A stretch of 64,000 bases of DNA from Amia ocellicauda (Eukaryota; Chordata; Actinopteri; Amiiformes; Amiidae), in contig NC_089868.1 in assembly GCF_036373705.1 (NCBI RefSeq), positions 18,396,520 through 18,460,519 on the forward strand, read 5' to 3'. Below, piece by piece: positions 25,761 to 38,298 of this stretch. The notes under the pieces were generated by a model. The model was not told where the DNA came from. It was given only the letters and a program-made list of their open reading frames with translations, and searched no databases. A program made the translations under genes and the position numbers. Numbering within the stretch: the stretch's first letter is position 1; each line of letters opens with the position of its first letter.

Positions 25761-26379
25761 ACACAACTGAATAATCAGGCACACAGGGTATAATCAGGTT
25801 TGCTTTTTTGGGGGAGAAGAATTAATAGCTTCTCTGAAAAGCTGTCAGCGTTCAGTGCAATCCTGACAAGCTGAGCCCCCTCCCACTCAGCGATTCCTCA
25901 TCCAAAGTGCTCCACCGCGAGAGAGCATTTCATTCTCTGCCTCCTATATCAATACCAAATGCAGGCAATTTTGCAAAACAATGGCCTTGGGCACAATTAG
26001 CATGGCTCACTTCTGAAAGAAGGGACAGAAGGTTCTCTTTGTACTTGTTCCTGTTTGTGAAATGGTGGGCAGGACCAGAGACAGAAGCCAAGTGGCAGGA
26101 TATCAATTTCACAAAACACTTTCCAGTATTACTTGATCATACACTATTGCGAGGAAAAAAAACACACACAAGAAAAACACAAACAGCTCAGGAAACCGGA
26201 TTCCAGTCTGAATATTTCTTTTAAATAGCTCTGACACTTCCTGCGTTTTTACAACACTGTCAAAGACACTACAATTTGTCATCAGTGACTGAAGGCCAAC
26301 ATTTAACCTTGACTACACTGATTGAAATCTGAGCTCTCCGAATCTAAATGCGTATCCAAATCCACTAATTGCTTATCCA

Positions 26380-26680
26380 TTTTGGCTTCCAACCCCCCCC
26401 CAAAAAAGGCTGTGCAGCTCTTTGATATCCATCAAGAGTGGCTTGGCTATCCTTTACTCACAGGGAGATCTCTGGAGTAATATCTCCCTTTCTCAGATGA
26501 GCTCCCCTAACGAGTTTAAAGACCAGTTCCTTTTGAACTGCCTGTGGGGGTTGACTCTCCGCAGCCAATTAGCATGGAAGTTGGTCTACCGCAGGGCTGA
26601 ATGAATCTATCAGTCGAGTTATAAGACAGTGCAATCCACCTGGTGGCAGTTTAATTCTAATTAATTTCAAAACACATAAA
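26380..26680. promoter_or_regulatory. Candidate conserved non-coding element
   Basis: Complex-sequence block with CAGCCAATTAGCATGGAAG and TTCTAATTAATTTC motifs (CCAAT-like and TAAT cores). The frame 26422-26604 is open but not protein-like. Composition-based call only. Confidence 0.22.
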
Positions 26681-27689
26681 AAAAAAACAAAAAAAAAAAC
26701 ACATTTTCATTTTACAAAGCATATTTCCCTGGCTCAGCACTCATGCACAATAGGCAATTGAGCTTTCAGTCCAATAAGCTGTGCTCGATGTGACAGCTGC
26801 TCTTGTTGGTTGACTCAGGATGTAGCGCAGGTGCTTTTGGTGAAGGTGAGGAGTTTAAAATCTGCCCTGGGAAGAATCTGGACATACTCCATCTAGTCCC
26901 ATAACAGCAGGTTGTGTGTAATGCATTCGGGCATGTGGGAGGTGGGTATGTGTGTGTTCAAGCTGATATGATTAAAGTCAAGACTGGAGATGTTTTGCAA
27001 GTTGTTAAAAGTTCCCAAGGTAGATGTCAAAACTGAGCATGTAGCCGAGTAGGTTTCCTTCTTCGTTTAGGACGGGGCCTCTCTGATTAAAAACAAACAA
27101 AGCAAAAAAAAAAAACACCCTCAAAAACTCCTTTGTATAACCATTCAGCAACTGTCACTGCTCATAGTGTCGCAACATAAAGACACCAGTGCCAGCCAAA
27201 GAGGACACAGTCACAAACATGTGTAAACGACCCAGTACAATTTAAAAAGGTGCCATGGACAAAAGTCTCTCTAAACCGATTCTGAATGAAATGCCAATCT
27301 TTCGGGTAATGCTTGGCTATTCAGGACAGCAGAGACTGAGGAATTAGACAGTGCTGGCCAAAGACTAAATAAAATAAAATAGATCCTGCACCTGACTACA
27401 TGTTTCACATAATTAACTGAATGTAACATTGAAACATAAATTGTAGAATGCCATTTAGAGAGGTCTTTAATGCTGATTAGGTACCAAAATGCCGATCAGC
27501 ACCGCCCCCTATGGGTAATGTGTTATTACTCTCTCCTATTACCAGCGAGAAGAAAATACATTCATCAGCATAAACTCCATCTTTCGATTGAGAAGCAGTA
27601 ACCTCACACATCTCCTGCCAACTCCAGTGCATACAGCACAGGCAGAGTTAAAAATCCGTGGTCTACAAAAAGCTGTTAAAGAGGGGGTT

Positions 27690-27950
27690 TATCAGCGCAG
27701 TTCAGAAACATATTGACAATATTATTGTTGTGTGAGGGAAGGTGGTCTATCTGTCTTTGATAGAGGTCGGCCCTGCGAGGAGGAATACTGAAGGGATTAG
27801 GTTTGGGGATTAGGTTGTCTTGTAATTACAGCCCACAAGAAATTATGCAAATCACTCTTAATCAATAAGTAAGGTCAGGGTTTCAACCCTGTATGAAGTA
27901 GCATTGGATTTACACACCAAATTAACTAGTCTTGCCTGCGGTTAACTTCT
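27690..27950. promoter_or_regulatory. Candidate enhancer-like block with octamer
   Basis: It contains a perfect octamer ATGCAAAT (27845-27852) next to TAATTACA and TTAATCAATAAG homeodomain-type sites, in a low-repeat, moderately GC block with short open frames only. This resembles a developmental enhancer by motif content. No conservation data are available here. Confidence 0.25.
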
Positions 27951-29559
27951 TAATTGATGGACCTATCAGGGCAAAACACGTTTTTTTCAGAATGTATTTT
28001 TCAGACTAAATGGAGGGCTTATTACTGATTAGACAAGAAGTTTGAAAAGCAGGAGACACAAAGAAAAATTCCAACAACCGAGGGAGAAAAGTTCAAACTT
28101 GTCTTCAATTAATTATAACAGTTGTAGTTGAAAATATTTGGTGTTCCACTTAAATATCACTCATGTAAATATCACTCATTAAACTACACCTGTTTATTGA
28201 GTTTATTAAACAGATTTTCAGCAGAGAGAAAACTGCAAAGATTCCAGTTGATTGAACGGAGTTAAGACATGGGGTGTGTAAACTTTGAACTGCCACACTA
28301 CAGAAATCAATGGATTTGCTCTGGATTTACTGTGCATGTAAAAGACCTCTCTATAGAAGGGTCAAAAAAGGTTTGCATCGATCAGCTTTATATCAATTAA
28401 AGGAAAATGATTTACTTTCATCATCATTTGTTCTATTATCCACATTATGTTACAAGATCCATTTAAATAGACGCCCTTAACTTAGAGGCAATCTGATAAC
28501 TGGTATGCATTCAAACGGAGTTCATTACTACAAGTACTTTTCTCAGAAGTTAACAAAGTTGGAAACACAGCTGAAGGTTAGAAAAGATAAAGTGTGATTG
28601 TGCCGAAGACACCTTAACATCAGCTGCCAACATGTCCTGCTTTTCAGATTTATAGTAAGAACAAAACTTAACCTTCTTCCTAGGTCATTAGTCACCGTTT
28701 GTATTTTTGATTCATTCTCAGGGCATTGTAAATCTCAATAAATTAAATAACCTGATATATCACTACAGCCAAACAATTTGAAAAATGTTCGCTTGTTAAA
28801 AAGAGATAGAGGGGGAAGCTAGACAGATATGAAAATGTTTCATTCTATATAAAGGATGTCTCCAGTCATTTTTCTTCTCACAATACTTTTGACATCGATC
28901 AAGAATGCTCCTCACTGTTTTACACACTCGTTGTCAGTTCAAATTTGTGGCAATTCCAGTTGATCGTTGTGAGGCAACGTCTGCATTATTTACCAGTACA
29001 TTTGCAAAATGTAAACATATTATATTCAGTGTCTGTGGTTCAGAATAGTCAATTACAATGCCATATTTAATATGTTTTCAGGTTTTAGCACATGGGATAA
29101 TTCAGTTATGTTCATTAGTGTAATTACTTTAACAGATGCCCCTCTCCTAATTATTTCAACTTTTTCTTCTGGCAAACATTCTGTGAGCTGCTTAGACATC
29201 AGGACAGACAGCCATGTCGAAAGAAAATGTAGAGCTAATACATTTAAAACTATTTTGGAAAAATTGATAAATATCCTTCTGAATGGAATAGCAAGCATCA
29301 TTTGGTACAAAAAAGTAATCATGGATACAGCTTATCCATGCATTTTTCATTTTAGTGGATATCTTGGTGTACCTGCACACCTGACAGACACTTTCAGACA
29401 CATTCCAACAGTGACCTTCAGATGTGGCTTTTAAATTAAAACTATTTCTCAGGCCAGAGTTTATTACACACCCGAAAATGAAATGCTCCTAAAATGTTAC
29501 TGTGCGCTGCCTTATAATATTGTATCACTGAAGTGCTTGTATTTTTTATATTACGTTAT

Positions 29560-29910
29560 GAATGTGGGACACAGACTTATGGGACATGAAGTGCATCTCT
29601 ATCACAACTACATGAAAAATATTTCATATCAATGACATTCCTGAACCTGTGCTCCAGAATGTAGGTGGCCCAGGATAACAGGTGACGCTCAGCGGCAGCC
29701 TTCCTCGCCCTTGTGTTTCTGTGGTCTATTAAACCATCAATGCAGAATGGTGTATCAAAGCAGGAGCACTGCAGGCACAGGTTCCCCTCCCGTGTGCGGC
29801 AGCAGCCTCTCGCCGCTGTGTACCTAGCGATCATGAATAGTAATCTGTATTCCTGAGCAGCAGGCTGTACCGTCAGAGGCCCTCGATTTCCATATCTGTA
29901 TCTTGTCCCC
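29560..29910. promoter_or_regulatory. Candidate conserved non-coding element
   Basis: GC-richer, repeat-free block in an AT-rich desert. A minus-strand frame of 85 codons crosses it but shows no recognised domain. It could be a conserved element or an unrecognised exon. Confidence 0.22.
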
Positions 29911-32499
29911 AGGATGTTTCACTCAGCTCTTTAACGTTTGACCAGCCATGCATGCTTTCATTAAATAACATCAAACAACTTCTAAATTACATAAAAATAA
30001 GCCTTCTGAGTTTGTTCAGATTGCGTTAACTGGGTGCCCGTTCCCTGAGCTCCACCCTGCCTTCTTCCCCCCAAACTCTGTACTCCTCAGATCTGACAAG
30101 GTCAAAATAGGTAACAGAATGAGGTATCTGCTTACAACTAGGATTATTTGGCAATTGAATATTAAATAAAGAAGTAAGTGGCAAATGACTACTTCCTGCA
30201 GTATGACTGAATGAAAGCGAAAATCTGTGAGATTAAGTGAGCGATGGTGATAACCCAGTCCAGTCCACTCATCTTTACAGCTAAAACTCCAGTCTATTCC
30301 TTGAACTCCAGTCCAGATTTTGATCTATAACCATATATCCAGCTATAAAATATTGGTTGTTCTGGAAATAACCAAACATGATATTCCTCATGGATCTTGT
30401 AGCCGCTCAGACTGCAAGTGTAGTTATTCCAGAAATATTTTAATATATTCTGCTTCATCTCGAGTAGTAAAGTGACTTTGAAATAGAGGAAAATTCTGAC
30501 TGGTTCACCAAGAATTCCCTAAGGTTTTGTATACACCTGTCTCGAACATGGCCCTTAAAAAACACACAAGTTCTTCTAGGTACATATATATTTAAAGGCA
30601 CAGATAACATTCAAAGAATGAAAAGGTTATGTATGGAATCTCTTTACACCATCCTTTCATGAAATACAACTGAGTAAAGTGCACTATATTGATTCCTTTC
30701 GCAAAAATAAACACTGTAGCTGTCTGACAGTTTTAACACATTTTATTACACTCTTCAGAGCAGAACCAGAAGGTTATATGTGTGCCCTTGAGACCAAAAC
30801 AGTTTTAGGTTCACTGTAACTGATACAGTGATGAAGTGATTGTTTTAATAGATTTTTGAATGATTTGACTCAAGATCCTGAGAACAAGCAATGACACCAA
30901 TTTCTCCCATCAACCTCAAACAATCATAACATCCGCAAAACTCTATCAAATTACACACCTACTGCAATCTTATAGGGCTATTACGCACTGTATTCAGTGT
31001 GCGTCTCAAACTAAATATATGTTTGAATTATGGAAGACTTAAACCATATAAATTAAGCAATCCCTTCTACCCATAGCTGCTAAAACAGTACACTATGAAT
31101 ACAAATACGAATAATACTATATAGAAATGCAAGGTCTATATACAAAGGGTCACACTCACATCCCAATATTTCACACATACAAACAGCACAGAATTTGTCA
31201 ATCGATAACTTGTATCTCATTGCTTTCATTTAGTTTGTTACTTAGAATTCATGAGAACAAACTAACGTATGTATTGGGAGGAAGTGCTCCGCCCATGTGA
31301 AAAATGAGTAATAGAGGACAGAAAGATCTTCAAAGTTCTCTGAAAATAATAGTACGGCCATTAAGGATCCTCCCTTAATGAAACTAGAGATAAATAACTT
31401 TTTTCATTATTTTCAATCGTACTCATATAAGCCCTAGTCTCGTTGCTCTACCACTCTTAACTGGAGATTGCTAAAATGGCCTTGCCTGCCCCACTGACTG
31501 GGCGGGGAAAATGGACACACTTCACTGCTGCACAGTGAGTTCCCTGTGAGGTCAGATCAAGCCCAACTGCACCAAGTCCTACGGCGTTAAGTAAGCAGTC
31601 GGGTAGTGTGTGCTCCTTCACAGCGCAAAATACATAAATTCGGTGCAAAATAGTTGTTAAGTGTGAGTTGCCCACAGTTCACAAAATCGGGTCAGATTGT
31701 AGAAATCATGTAGTGTAATCCCAGCATAACTCAGCCGCATCTGCACTGTCACCGGGGAAGGATAATCAGCCTAGGCCGGGATTTTGGAGGGCACTTATGC
31801 ACCAACTGTTCTCTTGGCACATGTCTCTGTGAAATGAGTGATCTGAGATTTGATTGGCCAACCTGTTCGGGGGGAAATAAAAATGGTATTTCTTGCATAA
31901 TTTGGCCAACGCATTAACTATTTTAATGTAAGGGTATAAAAACTAATATGAATTCATACAGTAAAGCTCCTGATTAATGTATGATACTTCTCTATATTCC
32001 CATTATGCCTTTCCATATCATGTATTAATCATTAAGCGCCACAATGTAAAGAATAAAGAAGACAAAAGCAAAGTCAACAATCTGAGGAATAGTAATTAAT
32101 GAGTTACACTATTGTCTACATTGCCCTGCTGACTTACCCAACACTAAGAAACTATTCATTTTTCTAAATCACCACTCTGTAGGCCCTTGTTTCACAGGTT
32201 GGAGAGAAAATACAACCTCAGTTAGTTTAGTAAAGTTCAATATATCCTAAATTTGTGAAAAAAACAACATTGGCAAAAATCTCCTTAGTGCTTTATTCTA
32301 AAGGACATTTAATATTTTCTAAATTTGATTAAACAGATTTTGTTTCTTAGAATTTTACATGTATTATGAATCAACACTGCCAAAACCAACAGGCATTGTG
32401 AATGAAAAGCTTAACCAATGTTTTCCTGCACTGAAAGAAATAATAATAATAATCTTCATTAGAGTCAGAACTCAAGCATTCTGCTAAAAGGCATTTTAA

Positions 32500-32820
32500 T
32501 TAGAGTGTTTCTCCTTCTACATATGAAAACATGCAAAAGAATCGAGTCACAGGACCACCTGTTCCCAAAACGTAAGCCATCATAACTTGGGCGACTGACT
32601 GTGTCGCCCGCGCTCATGGAAAAGCTGCATCAGTGCCAATTTTCACATCAAGAAGTTAATGACAGTGGGAGCTGGCATGGTCTCAAGGCACCAGTAAATC
32701 TGCAAATTGAGAAATTACTCACAGACAGCACATTCATAACTGCTCAGAGCTGTTGATTTAATTAATATCAGCAGATTGACAAATCATAAAAAACCTAAAA
32801 TGGAAGGCTGCATTGCAGAA
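32500..32820. promoter_or_regulatory. Candidate conserved non-coding element
   Basis: Complex sequence with CpG-containing GTGTCGCCCGCGCTCATGG and several TAAT/AATTAAT cores (TTGATTTAATTAATATCAGC). No frame of note and no repeat similarity. Composition-based call only. Confidence 0.22.
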
Positions 32821-35019
32821 TAATCCACAAGGAAAGAATAACATGTGTTTAAATTCAGATAAAAAGATTTGAGTTAGATTGTGATTTTTTTTTTCTTGTA
32901 AGACTGCCTTCATATGCTAAGGGCTTTATTTGAATGTAAGTGTGGTGATATATGTACATGTTATGTTAATTAATTAAAAGTGATTGCTGTAATCAAGTTA
33001 AACTGTAGAGATTATCAATAACCATGTTCTACTTCAGAAGGGCTTGTTTTTTTCCTCACCATTCTAATCCAAGTTATTTCTTTATTTGACAAATGATGAT
33101 TAGAGCTTCAATATGTTCAGCATTCACTCCAAATCCAAATCCAATTCCATTGAAATCACAGATTTCAGACAACGGTGGACTAAGAATATCTTAATGTTCT
33201 TAATATCCTGTGACACAAATCCCTTTTCAAGTAGTTAAATTAGCTTCTGCTAAAAGGTTTGAAAATAGTATCCTCATATGTTGTTGTTTGAGTAATTGTA
33301 CAGTTTGAGATTTTGATGGCCACTGTGAGTGAGGCAGAGGGGATCAATTAAGACAAGTGAACACAAGTGTCTCTACTGTACTTGAAAGTTGGAAAAACAA
33401 ATAATATGGTCAAACACAGAAGTGGAGGTGGGAGTAATTCTGGAAGTTTCATAATTATCTGTGACAGACCTAGACTGAGACCTAGACTAGTCTTTGGAAT
33501 TGACAGAGAAGAGTAAATACTTAATTTCAGCTTTTAACATATGTTTGGCATGTCAAAATAAACAGGTAGATAGAATAATGGGTTAAAACGTATTTTTGAT
33601 TGAAACTGTACAGAGGAAAGTTGTTTTGTAAAGGTTGAAATAACATTATCAAACATTCGAATATGATTCCTTGCAATTGATTAAGTGTTTGTTGGATACC
33701 ATTTGACACACCATGATATTCCATATTATGCTAGATTAGTTTATTGTAGTTTTAGTAGTCAGGCTGATTAGTCCAATTTAGTTAAGCAACATATCTCAAA
33801 GTATCACTTTTCCTACTTTCTGTGAACTCAGGTTTGTCTACTATTATTCTGTTTGTTTGTTTCTATTTCTTCGGTGTGTGTTTGTGAAAGAGATTTAATA
33901 TCAGCTATTTTGGCGCAGAAGAAAGACACTTAAATTGCCCATTAATGTAATTGACACTTTATCATTGTTACATTTGACTATATATCAAATAAGGAAATGC
34001 AAACTCAACAAAATACTCTAAGTATCAAAACCAGACCAAATCTAAAACACTGCTCAAAAATAAAACAGTCTCCTGATAACCCAGATCTGACTTTCTTTGC
34101 AAGGCAAATTTTTGCTTACCTCTTCTTCTACGTCTACTTGGGAATTCTTCACAGCAGCTCAGCAAATGTAATTATATTTACTAAAGAGGAAGAGAAACAT
34201 GGCTTATGTATTTTTAATAAATATAAAAATTACCTCTAAGCTTGCAACAAAATCACTATCATGCAGTCTGCCTGAACACTACAAGCTTTAGGGACTGTTA
34301 TTTCTCATCAAATCAGTGATCAGTGTTCCTGAATTCCTTGAGCCCCTATGGTAAATTAGCTATTTCTATTTCTGGTTACTTGCACTGAAGAGTCAATAAA
34401 AACTATTGCACGCTTCCTATTCAGCTAACCTATTGATTGAGGTTGTTTAAAATTCATCTTTACAGATGTGTATCCATAAACCCTTCCACATGCACAGTGT
34501 TCCACATTCACAAATTAGTGAATAATCATACCTGGGAACTTTGTGGGAATGTATTTACTGGGTCTACTCTTTATGTGGGCAATTGCAGGTAATTAGGTGA
34601 GCTGGTTCGAGCTCAAAGTGGAGTCTTCAGGCCGTCGTTCCCAATAACATTGCAAATATGACAAAAATGTGTAAAGCAAGACAAGGTATTCTGTTTTTTC
34701 AAATAGTATCATAAAGGTATGAATATCTCATACATTTCAATATTTAAATTCAAACCACAACCTCCCACTCCTTATACATTTTTAAGAAAGTGATCAATCA
34801 TTTGTGGATACTGTTGTTTCATATTATACTGATAGGTTTATAAACCCTTTAAAGTTAGTGTTTCCATTTGAGAAGTTCTCTTCCAAATGTCCAGTCAGTC
34901 ACAATGCAGAATAGTGATTAATTCTTGACTTTACTACGGTCAAATACAAGTTCGTTTTTATTTATTACAGTTCACATAAGACACTCATTTGAATTCATGG
35001 TAATTATGCAACAATATCA

Positions 35020-35420
35020 ATATGGAAAAGGATTACTGGGACATTTTAAAATTCATTTCAATTTAGAGACAACGTACGGTGCCAGCTGGCTCCATACTAT
35101 TATCTTCCAGTTAAGGCAAAAGGAGATGCCAAATGCAAATGAAAGATTTATTTTGCCTATTATTTGTGACCCCAGCTGAGAACTTACATTTTAACTGCCA
35201 TGTCTACTGTAGCTGTTTGACAGACGGCTGAGCTCTGAGTTGATGGGGAGCTGAAGAATAATTTTGACAGAAGCTAGGCCAATAAGTCCAACAACAACCC
35301 TGGCATGGGCACTCAACAATTAGCCTAAAGCCTATGATGAGCGTCAACCTACACCACGACAGCTGGGCAGAGATGCTGCCCTTGAGACTCTGTGGCAATA
35401 CTCTGCTGCCTAATGGCGCT
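35020..35420. promoter_or_regulatory. Candidate enhancer-like block with octamer
   Basis: It contains the octamer ATGCAAAT (35133-35140), an E-box-like CAGCTG (GCCAGCTGGC near 35080 and GACAGCTGGG near 35360) and a TAATGGCGC site. The block lacks homopolymers and is GC-richer than its flanks. This is a motif and composition call, not tested for conservation. Confidence 0.25.
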
Positions 35421-38298
35421 TAGCACACAGACCTCTCGTTGCCCTGCTTTGTATTCATTTGATGTGATGCCTTAATATCAAGGCAATCCTGCATATGATA
35501 TATTTGAATAAATTAAATAAGTGCTGTAAAATAAGTGTTATAATGCTTGTAATAGGATATTACCGTTGATAGGAAACACAAGCATCATAACGCAGAAAAA
35601 ACTGTATTTCTCAAAGCAGAATGGCTTATTGGAGTCACGCTCATTTCTTAGAGTACACAGCTTGAACCGTTAATGGATTGACAGCTGTGTAGAATCAAAC
35701 GATTGTAGCAATGGAAGACAACTGTGAACAGACACTGCATTAAGTAGCCACTGTAGCAAGGAAAGAGTGTGTCTCTTTCCACAGTATGTCTTTGCGTATC
35801 AGTGTGCTCTGTTTTGTACTGTTTTATTGTCAAACAGTATCTTTTAAATACCTCTACTTATTTTGTTATTAATCAAAAATAAGAAACCGACACTTGGTGA
35901 AAAGTGATCTAAGCAATGATGATATACATTTATATATTGGGATTCATTATACTAGAAATGCTTGCAGGTGCCTTCCAGACCATTTAGAAGGGGGTATATA
36001 TATTTGATTTAGACAATATCAGAAGTATTACATTTGCTTCAGAATTAACTTATTATATAATATTATTATTTCTATAGTCTACTAACATTCAAGTAAAACC
36101 AGGAAAGAAACTAAACAAGTGGGAAATTGACAAAGTCACAGTTTATCCTTTATCATATCCTAGACGTGGAGATACTTTTCAAAATTAGTATTTGACTTCC
36201 TTTCATCTTGAAGAGCTAATTGAGCTGTAAAATAGATAATAATATAATTCATTGAACATGTTGAGTTTTCAATTGATTAGTAGAACTAATGATCTTGATA
36301 AAAGAATGATGTCCCAGACATGCTTTAAAACTGAAAACCCTCACGGAATATCATTATTTTACACTTGCAAAATGTGCCACAATATGAGTTACAACTATTA
36401 TCTCCATGCAGCATATAAATGGCAAGGAAATATGACCAGAATGACCACCCAAAAAGAATGTATAGCTCTACTCCAGCCACGATGTCCTGAAAACGACAGG
36501 ATATTTGGCTACTAATCCCAGGGGAAAGAGGCAAAATTCAATTGAACATTTCAAGGTTGTATTTAAAAGGCTACCTGCATTATTTCCATCCATTTTGACA
36601 TTGTGACAGTTTTGACAATTTTTCTATCTCTTTCAGTGCACATGTGAGTGAATAACTAATTCAGATATTTTATGTGTTGTATTTTAAAGACCTTTGTGTC
36701 TTATTGGATGTGCAGTGTGCTGGCTTTCATTTAAAGAACTAACTTTAGTGACCTCTACATTACAATGTCTCAGTATTACAACAGGTTTTCTACTCACTCA
36801 TCACAACAATGGATTTATTCAAGGTCTGACTTCCAGCCATAATGATTTTGTGTATTCCCTTACTGTGCACTACGTTTTACAAACTTGAGAGGAACTGAAA
36901 ATCTTGAAATCGTTAAACTCTGGCATTACAAACAAAGAACGTGCTGTGTCCTCAAATGTCCAGATGAGCATGCAGCTTTTGAAAACCCTGGATATGGGCC
37001 TGCCTGGTGAGCAACATAAAAGTTAAGAGTGAAAATGTGCTATTGCATTGATACCCCTGGAGATAAAGTAATCCCACATGCTTTCAATGCTGCAAACCAT
37101 CTTATATGCAGACAGAAGCCATGAACCAAATCATAGCATTTAGCAACAAATTGCTTTGGAGTGAAAAGCACAATCTAGGATTTACATTCTGTGCAATGTA
37201 TTTCTTAAAACACTGATATATCAACACACAACTTATATATGGCATATTTTCATTTGTACTATGAATATATTCTTGGATATAGGATTGTAAGCTTCTCTCT
37301 GGTTCTCTCTGGTTCTCAACACACATTGTTTCTTGATGGAAACTTATTACACAGACATTTTCCAGTCATCAACTTAAATATCAAACAAAATCCAAAGAGT
37401 AGTGAGGGTGTATGAAGAATAGCTCATAGACTGAGTCATGGGGAGGAACAGAATGGGGTAGCCTAAATGTTTGTTCTCTGGTTCAGCAAGAGCAGTTAAC
37501 ATGACATGGGGTGTCTGCTGCTTTTAAAGAAGCATTAAATATTCAGAGGAGATGTATTTTTCATTTTCTTTGCATTCTCATCCCCTTGAATAGTCAGGTG
37601 AAATAAAGTTAGGCTGACAGTGTGATGTAATGAAAGGTAATAGTGCGTGCCCTGTCAGGTGCTGTTCTCCTGATGAAGGATATTATTTTAGAGCCCTTCT
37701 TTATAATGACCTTTCTCTGGATTGCCTCAAATTGTTATAGATTTAATTGGATAGAAAAAAAAAATGTCCTTGCTGCACTGGAAAGCCTTATTTTAACATA
37801 TTGTATTACATACTCATTAATAAATTGATAGAATTCTACACACATTCAAATAAAAATTGTGATTAAAATGGATCTCTAAACAGAGGACCATTATACCAAT
37901 CACAACCGTAGAGACTATAAAGAAGTGTAAACTACAGCTGCCTGTCAGGAACACGGCCACAATAGTTTTGCCGCAAACACAACCACAATGGAATCTGACG
38001 GAGAGAAATTAGCTATGCAACTATGTGTTATATTGAAAATGTTTGCTATACAGAAAACGTTTTGGGCTTGCTTTTACATATTAATTATACATGTTTCATA
38101 AAACCAAGAAATTGAAACACTACAAGCTGCTTCTCACAGTATTTTCACAAAAGCCAATTGTACGGGCATACCAAGATTGAGTGCCAAGCAATGCAAGCTT
38201 TTGTTGGTGCGGAAGGAAAAAATCAGAATCTGTCAAAGGGTTCAATTTGGGGGAAAAATATCCTCGCCAACAATGAAGAAGCATTCACAGCACAGGCT
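35421..38298. other. Non-coding stretch, no gene recognised
   Basis: AT-rich sequence with a short tandem TCTCTCTGGT repeat near 37295-37315. Open frames at about 36252-36515 and 36694-36888 resemble no known protein. Confidence 0.4.
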
